Assembly (NCBI GenBank): GCA_030844895.1
Contig: CM061223.1
Location: 9,993,994-10,057,993 of the forward strand
Origin: Ambrosia x helenae
Lineage: Eukaryota; Streptophyta; Magnoliopsida; Asterales; Asteraceae
Reading direction: 5' to 3'
DNA: 64,000 nucleotides
Shown: positions 43,202 to 53,727 of the stretch, one piece after another
Layout: every line of letters begins with the position of its first letter
Position numbering within the stretch: the stretch's first letter is position 1
The notes under the pieces: generated by a model
Databases searched by the model: none
Seen by the model: the letters and a program-made list of their open reading frames with translations, nothing else
What the model was told of the DNA's origin: nothing
Translations under genes and position numbers: made by a program

Positions 43202-43838
43202 ATTATATTTAGGGCGTTGTTACTTTACATTCCGATCTTCTCGATTGGCCTGCTTCTGCTTCCTCCAATATCCATGGTTTTGAGGAAGACGAGCCTGGTA
43301 TTTGCTCATGGTGAAGATGGTGGTGGAGAGGTGGTCGTAATAGGTTATGTTAACAATGGTGAGAGCAATGCAAGTGTTAAACAGAAGAGGGTACGGTAAG
43401 AGAGTGTACGATGCAATGCGGTCGAGGATACATATAATGGCAAATGAAAGGAACTACACGTGGATATGATGTAGATTGGAGATATGTTGAAGATTGACAC
43501 ATGGTAATCATATGCATATTTTTCAGTGTGTTTGCATTCTCTTTAATGAAAACAGATTCTGCAACTTATGTTTTCGTTTTCTAGCTACTGTATGAACGAT
43601 ATAGCGACCTAACATATGAATAGGTGAAATTTATAATAAGTCTTTAAAAATTGGAAGTAATATATATGATTAATATATAATACAAATAGTAACTTGACGG
43701 CAACTAACTTCCGTTAATATAACTTCCGTTCCGTTAATATAACTTCCCGTCACAACACACAGTAATTTCTATTATGCACATCATCTTAAACAATCGCTTC
43801 AACCAACAAACTGGCTTCCGCTCATCTCAACGGTGAGG
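43202..43838. other. Non-coding or unassigned
   Basis: An open frame up to 43399 on the plus strand has a hydrophobic stretch (IFSIGLLLLPPISMV) and a Gly/Glu-rich tail ending KQKRVR. It begins inside the Stowaway MITE, so it is not a complete gene; it could be an unrecognised small gene fragment. Confidence 0.35.
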
Positions 43839-43846
43839 ATCAAAGG

Positions 43847-44557
43847 CAGGGCCGGCCCTGAAAATTCGGGTGCCTGGGCCGAGTCGGGAAATATGTGCCC
43901 CTTAGTCTTAGGTCTTTTAAGCAATGCTTTCATAACCGAAGCGGACGTTGAACCGGTGTCCTTACCGGTTCCCTAGTCGGACCGGTCGAACCGGATATAG
44001 AACTGAAAGCGTCGTAATAATTATAAAAATTAATATGTTTGGCTAATTGGCTCATGTTTATATTCAACAATGACTAAGAAAATTACATTAAGATAGCAGG
44101 CAGACGGGCTCATAAAAAAACCACCATTTCTTAAAATTCCATAATAATCTGAAGGGCCATTATTTATGTAACGAAATGAATTTGACTTGAATCATATGCA
44201 TAAGCGTGAGACAATAACTGTTTTATAGTACTACTATATATTAAAATTTACTGCAAATGTTGCACAATTACTGTACCACAATACAAATCTCAAGTAACAC
44301 ACTTCAACTTTTTTTTAATTTTGTCGTATCCTTCAAATATAATTTTTCATGTATGACTTATCTTATTCCTTATCTACTCTTCACCTTCTTGCGTTTATAA
44401 CTAGTGATGTTTAAGATGAGATCTTTTTTTGGGTTGAAAACAGAAAGAAAATACTTGTAGAAAAAATACACTCTACACCCGTCGCCGCTCAAAGTGCCCC
44501 TTTAAAAATTGGGCCCGGGCCGGGAGTCCTCCCCACACCCCCTCAGGGCCGGCCCTG
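43847..44557. mobile_element. hAT element, 711 bp
   Basis: TIR CAGGGCCGGCCCTGA / TCAGGGCCGGCCCTG with 8-bp duplication ATCAAAGG at 43839-43846 and 44558-44565. GGGCCGGCCC is itself palindromic. No transposase. Confidence 0.92.
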
Positions 44558-44565
44558 ATCAAAGG

Positions 44566-45430
44566 CCCAAATTGCCGATAAAAACCCACCCTTAACCGCC
44601 AGAAAACATACCCAAAACACCGGTCGTGGCGGTGAACCAGGTCTATGTTAAACTATGTTAAACGCCACACCTCCGTATTCGACTTTCGTTTCGAAATGAT
44701 GGTTAACAACGGATTTAAAAAAAAAACGGCGGGGAGTGGTGTATCTGAAAGATGGAGGTTGGAGTTTTGGGGAAAGTTGAAGCAGTCGACGGTGGAGTAG
44801 CGAGATGGTGGTGGGTTATTCTCGAGTGATCTCTCCCCGTACGAGACAGAAGGAGATAATGGGTGCCACATTGAGTAGAGTAGACGGTGAGGCGGTCATC
44901 GGATCTGGTCGGTCATTGGGAACGCAGACTTGGTGGAGGTTGTTATGTGTGTGTGTGTGTGTTAGAGAGATAGGGGCGTGGTTTGATGATGAAGGCAGTT
45001 GAAGTACATGATGGCATTTATGTGGCTATGAGTGTCGTTGATGATGGTTTGACAGTGGTGTTGGTAGTGTAGGTTAGAATCTATGGCCATGGATCTGGAG
45101 ATGCTTTATTTGGTTTTTTCCTATTATTATCTCCATCAAGATTCAAGACTCAAGAGTGGTGGTGTTGGTAGAATCAATGAATATAGGTGTGATGACTGGT
45201 TTGTGTTTACAAAGGCAAAAGCCAACTGTGATCCACTCAAGAGTTTAAATATTAAATACGTATAAGTTTAAATACTTTACCAAACCCAGAGTGTTTTGTT
45301 CTCTTTAAAAAAAATTTATCAATGACTAATATCTTTTATTTATTGCATTGTAAACATATCTTCATATGTTTCGATTTATAAACTTTTATCCAACAAACCA
45401 TATATACTACAAACCATTTTAACTTGGTAT
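44566..45430. other. Non-coding stretch
   Basis: Weakly coding-like, GC-moderate sequence around 44650-45100 with no recognisable protein and a short GT microsatellite at 44945-44961. Probably a decayed region. Confidence 0.4.
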
Positions 45431-45432
45431 AA

Positions 45433-45652
45433 GACCATGTGTAGTGGGGTGTTATTGGGGCTTGAAATTGGAAAATAGCGCCCAAACACCGCTACGGTGG
45501 GGCTTTATGGGCGCTATATTGCTTTAAAATTGAAAAAATTGGTGTCGGGCGTTATATTTATAGCGCCACTTTTTTTTGGTTGGTATGCCACCAAATTTCA
45601 GCCAATGAAAAATAGAGGGGGGCGCTATTCTATAGTCCCACTACACCCGGAC
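45433..45652. mobile_element. Harbinger-type MITE, 220 bp
   Basis: TIR GACCATGTGTAGTGGGG / CCCACTACACCCGGAC, flanked by TAA at 45430-45432 and 45653-45655. Same family as 34045-34402. Confidence 0.8.
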
Positions 45653-46056
45653 TAAAATGGGTATGAATTGTTAAAAGGTGATAAAATATAGGAAGCTTCA
45701 GTATGGTCTTTGACTCTAACTTTAAGTCAAATCATACCGATGTTAAATATTTATTTGAAAAGAGGTTAATAATTAACTTGATGATAATACAGTGTAGAAT
45801 TGATAGAAAGCTGTAAATTTTGTATACTTTTCTGTATATTCTCGAGGTTGTCTATGTTTTAACGTAAATTTGGTGTACTTTTTTGTCCCCTATTTTGTAC
45901 GTCTCCTACATATGACATAGGTCACATATGGTACGCTTTTATTTAAATATGACATGGGTCACATATAGTACGCTTTTATTTAACGGTATAAAGTCTAATT
46001 AGCCTACGTTTTTACCAACCACGTGCCGCCGCAACGCGCGGCGGGCAAAAAACTAG
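45653..46056 (+). mobile_element. Helitron 3' end, CCGCCGC hairpin family, with internal direct repeat
   Basis: CCGCCGC AACGC GCGGCGG (46026-46044) followed by GCAAAAAACTAG and T fits a Helitron 3' terminus at 46056. A stretch containing GGTCACATATGGTACGC is repeated at 45915-45980. The 5' end was not found, so the left limit is nominal. Confidence 0.5.
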
Positions 46057-46612
46057 TTATATACAAAAATTTGAAATATGTTGTGGAACTTGTATGTAAG
46101 AACTTTTGATCAACACAAGCCTAAGTCTTAATATGTTCATATCATATTGAAGAAAATGCTATAAAAAGTAAAATTGATGAGGAAAGAAAACAATCTAAAG
46201 CGAGAAGATCCTAAATTAACATTTTGCTAAATAATTTCTTATAAATTAATATATTTATAAAACATTAATGCCATCTCCAACTCTACGCTCTTGAGCGGTC
46301 CTTGGGGTGAGTTGGACAACCCTTCTAAAAGGCATCACTAGAATCGGGTATCTTTGAGCGTAGAGGTGTAAAAAAACGGTATCAAAATTGGAACCCATAA
46401 AAAACCTGGAACCAGCCCGATATAAGAACCAAAAACTTGGTTTGTTCATCGTTAGTTTTAAACAGCGAAACTGCCCAAATGGTTTGTTGGTTTGGTTTCG
46501 TAGTTGATTTCTTTTCTTTTAACTTGGTTGGTGGTTTCAAAGATTTCAAATCGTAAAAAAACAGTTTGGTTTACCGTTTATGCTAAAACCGACCGTATAT
46601 AAACCAAAATTA
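46057..46612. other. Non-coding stretch
   Basis: AT-rich; 46263-46345 has ATCTCCAACTCTACGCTC-type words common in plant MITEs, without confirmed TIRs. Confidence 0.35.
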
Positions 46613-46613
46613 T

Positions 46614-46806
46614 ATAGGGGCAGGTTCACGTACAAATAGCTTTTCGGTACGAACTGTACGAATTGAAGGAAAAAACACGCGGGCCGTTTATAACTAGAGT
46701 ATAACTAGAGTAATTATATAATTACTCTAGTTATAAACGGCTCGCATGATTTTTCCTTCAATTCGTACAGTTCGTACGAAAAAGCTGTTTGTATTTGATA
46801 TTTTGT
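46614..46806. mobile_element. Foldback MITE (hairpin about 160 bp), copy 1
   Basis: CAAATAGCTTTTCGGTACGA... on the left is mirrored by TCGTACGAAAAAGCTGTTTG on the right, with a nearly perfect palindromic centre ACTCTAGTTATA. An 11-bp unit ATAACTAGAGT is duplicated in the left arm. Same element as 57090-57276 in reverse orientation. Confidence 0.75.
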
Positions 46807-47009
46807 CTAATTATTTATAACAAGTATTTGGCTTAGTTGAATTTAAACTTAAACTTGTTAAGTGGGTTAATAAGCTGATAGTTTATTTAAAGTGGAAGTG
46901 GGCTTCTCCAATCGGATATCCCTAACAACCTTTTTTTTTTTTTTGAAAGGCTAACTTCATTAAAAACAACGGAAAATCTCCAAGACGGAGATAACCACGA
47001 ACCAATACA

Positions 47010-50000
47010 TCAAGTTACATCAAAAAGACACCATTTATCCCAATCTATCTTAACCTTTTTCGATCTACTATTAAACCATAAGAAACTAATAGCCTTCACT
47101 TCCGCAATCGTTTTGGAAACGTTAGCCTTTCCTTGCCTGAAAATAATCTCGTTCCGGTTCGCCCATATCTTCCAACACATGATGACAACAATGCCGTAAA
47201 TGATCTCCTTCCGGGAACTAGACGTAGGCAATAACTGAATATTTAGAATAATGTCTTTGATAGAGAACATGATCATCGGGGGGATCTTCAACCACGAAAC
47301 CAACCCGCTCCATAACCCATTCGAGTGCAAGCAGCCTGTAAAAATATGATCTGTATTTTCGGGGCCTCTCCGCAAAATCGACATAACCCATCCCCAATAT
47401 TGATATTCCGACGGATCAGATTCGAAGCCGTAGGAATTCTATCTAAGCTCGTCCTCCACATAAATACGTTGCATTTGCTAGGTATCCACTTACACCATTT
47501 ATAGACGTCTCCATTTGCACTACTTTGATCGTTGCGGAGCCATTTCCTCGTTTCCTTGACCGTGTAAGTGATATTAGAACTAGAATTCCATCTCCACGAA
47601 TCGCGTCGATGTTGCAACCGGACAGCCGTGACCAAACGGAAACAATCGATCAACTCCCGAATTTCATCGTCCAAAGAGGGATATCGCCTCCAATCCCATT
47701 GAACTATGCCAGCATCGTTATCATAACCAATTCGGTCAACCACCTTGCACCACTTGTTTCTTTCAAGACGAAATAGATTAGGAAAAACATCTCGCAATGG
47801 CATATCGCTAATCCATGTATCCAACCAGAAACGAATATCCTTCCCGTCACCAAGCATCCCACGAATCATATTAAGGAACCGCATCCCCTGAACTTGAGTA
47901 GCATATGCCGCTTTAACAATCTTGCTCCACGGGCCACTAGATTGTTTATTCCATGGAATCATATCCCACCGACGATTAGAAGCGTGGATAGCCTCAATAA
48001 CCTGTTTCCACATCGCATTATCCTCGACTTTGAAACGCCAAATCCACTTGAACAACATCGAGTTGTTACATTCCAAAAGCCTACTCAAACCCAATCCACC
48101 TGCCTCTTTAGATTTCACCACATTATCCCAAGCTACCCAGTGAATCTTACCAATTTCATCCGTCCCACCCCATAAAAATCTTCTAATGAGACCTTCAAGT
48201 TTATTTATGACCGCTATCGGCGCCTTATACATAGAAAAATAATACGTAGGGATACTCTCCAAGACGGATTTAATTAACACCAATCTCCCGCCCATGGATA
48301 AAATACGAGCCTTCCACAAAGAGAGCCGTTTTTTAAACACTTGAATCACCGGGTCCCAACTATTTATTCTAGACATATTACCACCAACCACTATCCCCAA
48401 ATATTTAAACGGGACCTCACCAAAACGACAACCTAGCCAAAGAGCTTTAGCTTGCACCTCCACATACGGCTTCCCAATTCCATGCAACGTGGACTTATTG
48501 ATGTTGATTCTTAGGCCCGAACATAACCGGAAAACGCGCAAGATCCTTCTTAGAGAATTAAAATTCGCTTGCGACCACTCCCCCATAACCATTGCATCAT
48601 CCGCATATAATAAGTGGGATAGGACCGGGCCGTTATTAGGCAAACGCACCCCTTCAAACGCTCCCATAAGACAAGCTTTCCGAATAATGCTAGACAAGGC
48701 CTCCATAACAATTATAAAAAGAAATGGAGAGATGGGATCTCCTTGTCTAATACCTTTACTGCACGAGAATTCAAATGTGGGAGAGCCATTCACCAAAACC
48801 GAAGAGGAGGCCGAAGCTAGGACGCCGTGAATCCACTCGCACCACCTATCCGGAAATCGCATTTGTTTCATGATCGAAATCAAGAACCCCCAATTGACGT
48901 TATCATACGCCTTTTCAAAGTCAATCTTGAACAAAAATAATTCTTTATTCCTCCGTTTTGCCCAAGACATAACCTCACTAATAATCATAGGGCCGTCCAG
49001 AATATATCTTCCCGACAAAAAAGCCGATTGGGTCTCATAAGTAACCGACTCCATGACCGTCTTCAATCTATTAGTAAGAACCTTCGATATCACCTTGCTT
49101 ATCACACCTATCAAAGTAATGGGACGATACTCACCCAACCCCACCGGATTCTCCACCTTCGGAATAAGAGTAATAAAAGAAGACCCCACCCCCTTATTAA
49201 TCTTCCCAGTGTCGTGGAAAGCTTGAAAGATCTTCACGAAATCATCTTCAAATAAGTGCCAAAATCTCTTGATAAAACGGAAATTAAACCCGTCTGGACC
49301 CGGTGCCTTGTCACTACCGCAATCAAACGCCGCCTCTTTAATCTCTTTTTTCGTAAATGGACCCACTAGAAAATCGGCTTCTGCATTAGAAATCGTCTTC
49401 AAATCATCACAAACCAGGTTCGGCCTTTCTTCCATCCCTTCTACAAACTTGTCCCTGAAAAAGGAAAAAACTTCACGTTTAATTAGATTAGGTTTGGTAA
49501 CCCAAACCCCGTTAGCCATAATACCCGGGATACAATTCGAGACTCTTCGTTTATTGATAACACCATGGAAAAAACTCGAGTTCTCATCCCCATCCCTAGC
49601 CCATTTCACCCTCGCCTTTTGTCTCAAATCCTTTTGAATAGCAACTTCAATCTCGCGAAGACGTCTATGCCCTTCACAATAAACCCAATCTTCTTCTTCC
49701 CGTAAATCCCGGTGTTCCACCTCGCAATCCAACTCATCTAAATCCACCCGAATACTTTGCATCTCCTCCTCCTCAAACCTCATGTAGCGATTTTTCCACT
49801 CCACAATAGCTTTGCGAATGAACTTTAATTTATGGAGAAGGAAAATATCCGGACATATGTTCTCACGGAAACGGCCGGCATTAGAGTTAATCAAATCCTC
49901 GAACCCATCTCGATCTAACCAAGAGTTGAAAAACTTGAATGGTTTTGGACCAAAATTCCTATACTCAACTTTAAGAATCAAGGGACTATGATCCGATTTT

Positions 50001-50653
50001 CCCCTAGGCAAGGCTCTATACTCCGCATTAGGCCACATGTTAAGAAAATTTAAGGACACAAAAATTCTATCAATCCTGCTGCACTTATTACCCGCAACAA
50101 AAGTAAATTTTCTGCCTTGTAAACCAAACTCATGTAAATCCAACCCATCTAAAAAATCATTGAACTCATCCGTAGAAACAGCATCAAACTTAGAGCTTTT
50201 CCTTTCACATCTATCTCGAACACAGTTAAAATCTCCGCCAACAATCCAAGCAGAAGAATCTTGGCTAATAATCCTCTCCAACTCCCTCCATACCACTCTC
50301 TTATCATCGATCCTTTGAGGAGCATAAACATTAACCAATCCCACCTTCATACCAATACTTTTGATAATACCATGAACGACAAGAAAATTCCTATGTTTAA
50401 GAACCGAAAGCTTATGAAACACTTTCTTATCCCACATAGAAACTATACCCCCGGATCTACCCGTAGCATCAACCCATTCCACCTCAAAATCACCCCTACC
50501 CCAAAACCTATCCAAATTGACATTCTGCAAAGACGTCAACTGGGACTCTTGAAACATAACGAAATTAATCTCATTGGCCACTCTAATATTGGGAACCCAA
50601 CCCGCCTTGTCCACCCGACCCATACCTCGAATATTTATGGACATAATATTCAT
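47010..50653 (-). pseudogene. LINE ORF2: endonuclease/reverse transcriptase, frameshifted near the C-terminus
   Basis: From ATG 50653 an open frame of 1121 codons encodes an APE-type endonuclease (SINIRGMGR, GGDFNCVRD, KSDHSPL; residues 1-225), a linker, and reverse transcriptase with PKVENPVGLGEYRPITLI, GIRQGDPISPFLF and YADD near residue 680. A zf-RVT segment follows with WKWIPSK-like CKWIPSKCNVFMWRT and CRFCGE. At about 47375, in GAGGCCCCGAAAAT, the conserved frame shifts by one base; the expected ENTDHIFTGC and W-W-N tail continue in the second frame to the stop at 47010. The ORF1 stop and ORF2 start overlap as ATGA (50653-50650). Nicks target DNA and copies the LINE RNA. Confidence 0.9.
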
Positions 50654-52307
50654 GGATCCACCAATTGTAAGCTCTCATCGTTGACCGCAGTAGCTAGAGA
50701 GTCCTGAAAATTTTCCATGTTCGAAACTCCAAGGTCTCTAGCAAATGTTAAAGTATCTTCCACTTCTCTTCTAATTATTTCTTCACGAGTAGTGGTACTG
50801 CCATTGCCCGCATTAACATCCGCTCGATCATTAAGATCCGGGGTAAGAAATACCTCCTGTTGGGCCTGTTCACTCCCCGCAACCACCTGCACTGGCGTAT
50901 CGAAAATAAACCTGTCAATGTCAAAAATATCATTATCTTCACGTACCCTCTTCTTAGGTCTATCTTTGTCCAATGGTGACACAGATCGTCGAAAAGTCCC
51001 TTTCTTCTTAGAATATTTGCCACTCTTCCGTTTACAGCTTCTAGACGTAACCCCGGCTCCCAATGAATCATCAAAGTGGCCATTTAAGTGTGGCAACACT
51101 ACATACTCATCTACCTGTTGCTCAACTATCATCTCATCCGATTGCGTATCAACACTAACCGGTTTCTCCACTGGAACATCCAAAACCTCTACCAACTCAT
51201 CCTCTAAATCAATCACACATTCAGGCACCCATTCCTCCAAATCCTCCTCCACATAAACTAAATAAGAAGAGTCTCTCCAATTAACTCGACACATGCCGTC
51301 AACACGTGCATGCGACTGTAACAAAACACCCACAATAACGTAAGAGATGTCACCCTCATCAGAGTATTGTGCTTCTGCGATTACCGAACCAAATTGGCCA
51401 GCAACTGCATTGGTTACCCCCTTATCCGCGATATGAATCGGAATACCCCTGATTTTCAACCATGCAATTCTATCCGTTTTCACCACTTGACCAATCCAAG
51501 GCTCTAACGAAGTAAACCAGTCTTTCCAGACTTCATTACTCGATAGAAAACTCTCCTTCCCGCTAATACTATCAAAGCTCAAAAGGACCGTCAAACCTCC
51601 CATGTATCGAATATTGCACCCATCCTTAAACCCTTCCTTCAATTTATATCTCAACGAATTAAGAATACCCAGAGAAGAAGCTTTAGCCACAATACCACAC
51701 TCATACAATTCCTGCAAATGCTTTCCATCCGATTGAACAGTCACTTCAGGGATCTTAGACTCCGTTTTTTGTTAAGGAGAGTATCACGAAACGATCTCTG
51801 ATCCACCTCTTCAGACGGGTTAACATCAACATGCATACGTTCCCCTCCATTCTGTTCATCCCCATGCACTTGTTCCTCCGGACCATTCACCGGTTTCCAC
51901 ACCGTTTCCTTGTGCACCGTACTATCGATCTTCTTCCCTTTATCGTTTGCATCCTTCTGTCCGTTCACAAACCTAGCTGGAACTATAAACAATTTATAGC
52001 TTCCAATCCAAACATCTTTGAGACTACCCTCCAAATCCAACCTATTTCTCGGTACTTTGAAAGTTGCAAACCCGAACCTTTTCCCCAGTTTATCGTATTT
52101 TCTAGCAATATATATTCCTTGGACATCCCCATACCTTAGCAGAACTTCCTTCAGATCGGCCGAAGAACAACCTTCCGGAAGGTTTGAAACAAAGAATTTT
52201 ACCCCGTCGCTTGATCCTTTAGATTTCTGTTGTTGAACGTTGTTACGGTTCTTCTTGAAAGGAACATCATACCAAGTATCAGTCTTAAACCGCTCTCGAT
52301 TCGTCAT
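50650..52307 (-). pseudogene. LINE ORF1: RRM-containing nucleic-acid binding protein, frameshifted
   Basis: The ATG at 52307 opens 188 codons with an RRM (FFVSNLPEGC as RNP2, RFGFATFKV as RNP1; residues about 35-110), as in plant L1-type ORF1 proteins. The frame ends at 51741. The conserved continuation (KIPEVTVQSDGKHL, then a 360-residue region with GIPIHIADKG) lies in the next frame down to 50650. The switch lies near an A-run at about 51770, so a single-base deletion is the simplest explanation. The C-terminal half is acidic and Ser-rich with a KKRVRE basic motif. ORF1 proteins bind LINE RNA and chaperone it. Confidence 0.87.
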
Positions 52308-52437
52308 GCTGAAGGATGAAAACCTATTCGCCGCCGTATCTCCAAAATCGCCTTCCTAGAATATCGGATCTAGGGTATTTGGATATCCCTAACAACCTAA
52401 CTACTAAAATGAATAGCTTCTTGTTAACAAATCTATA

Positions 52438-52888
52438 TCTATACCTATAATAAATCAAAGCCATTTTAATGACATGTCACTTAAAGAGGGTATTCTCTTC
52501 ATTGAGTGTGCCATGTGTCATCCTATGTGGCAAGGCCTTTATTTTAGGAAAATAATAATTTAAAATTTAAAAACAAAATTAGATTTTTATCTCTAATGTT
52601 TTCTCCCACAACTTTTAAACGTTAATATCTTTTATATACGAGATTTTTTAAAGAAAAAAATTACACCAAATTAACGAGCGTTTTATTATCTTTCCAACGA
52701 GTACCATAGTGCTATATAAAAAACGGAGAAAAAAACGACTATTTTTTTTGTAACCGGACAGGTATTGTGTTAGGTTTGAAATTAGTTTAAAAAAAACTGT
52801 GGGTTTGAGTCGGGCCTGGGATTAGGTGATACCTGACCCAATTACCCTTTTTTATATTAGAATATGATAACTTATGGCAGAGATTTGT

Positions 52889-52951
<63 letters not shown>

Positions 52952-53058
52952 TTCATTAATCATATATTGGCAGATGTCATTTTCATAGTTTAGATATTTC
53001 TAATTTTATTCACTTTACTTAGATTTCTCAACCCGGGACGCTCCGGGGTATAAACTAG
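52438..53058 (+). mobile_element. Non-autonomous Helitron (copy H)
   Basis: Starts TCTATACCTATAATAAATC, ends CCCGGGACGCTCCGGGG...AAACTAG. Contains the core at 52660-52735 and an AAT microsatellite at 52892-52950. Abuts copy I with no spacer. Confidence 0.85.
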
Positions 53059-53727
53059 TCTATACATATAATAAACCAAAGCCATTTTAATGACATGACA
53101 CTCAAAGAAGCATTCTCTTCATTGAGTGTGTCATGTGTCATTTTAGGAAAAAAAATAATTTAAAAACAAAATTGGATTTTTCACCCTCATGTTTTCTCCC
53201 ATAATTTTTAAACGTTAACATCTTTAATATACGAGATTTTTTAAAGAAAAAAATTACACCAAATTAACGAGCGTTTTATTATCTTTCCAACGAGTACCAT
53301 AGTGCTATATAAAAAACGGAGAAAATTTTTTTGTGGGGTTTTGTTCATTCAGGAAAAAAAAAACAAAGTGTTCAGGTAAATCATTAATCATGTATAGATA
53401 AGTCACTAATTATGTTTAAATCAGTAAATATGATTTTTTTAACCAGAGCCGAATAGGGTAATAGAGTTATACGTTGTTTTAAGTTAGGTATCAATATTAG
53501 TATGTTAGATTTGTACATTTGTTTAGTCTTTAGGATAAGTGTTAATATTAGAGTTACATTAAAATTTTACATTCTTTTAGGTTAGGTGTTAGCATTGGAG
53601 TTTTACATTGTTAATTTGTTTTAGGTTAGATATTAATATTAGAGTTATACATCAGTCTATTTCATAGGTAACATTGATGTATCATATTAAATTTCTCAAC
53701 CCGGGACGCTCCCGGGGTATAATCTAG
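53059..53727 (+). mobile_element. Non-autonomous Helitron (copy I), joined head to tail to copy H
   Basis: Starts TCTATACATATAATAAACC immediately after the CTAG of copy H and ends hairpin CCCGGGACGCTCCCGGG, ATAATCTAG|T. Closely related to copies E and F. Confidence 0.9.

Larger units (their letters stand above)
46931..52380 (-). mobile_element. Full-length L1-type LINE, 5.45 kb
   Basis: Runs on the minus strand from a 73-bp 5' UTR to an A-tail (T-run 46931-46944). The target duplication GGATATCCCTAACAACC is at 46914-46930 and 52381-52397 (18 bp if the next T counts). Encodes ORF1 with an RRM and ORF2 with endonuclease, reverse transcriptase and zinc-ribbon tail. Each ORF has one apparent frameshift, so this copy is probably inactive though complete. 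Confidence 0.93.
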
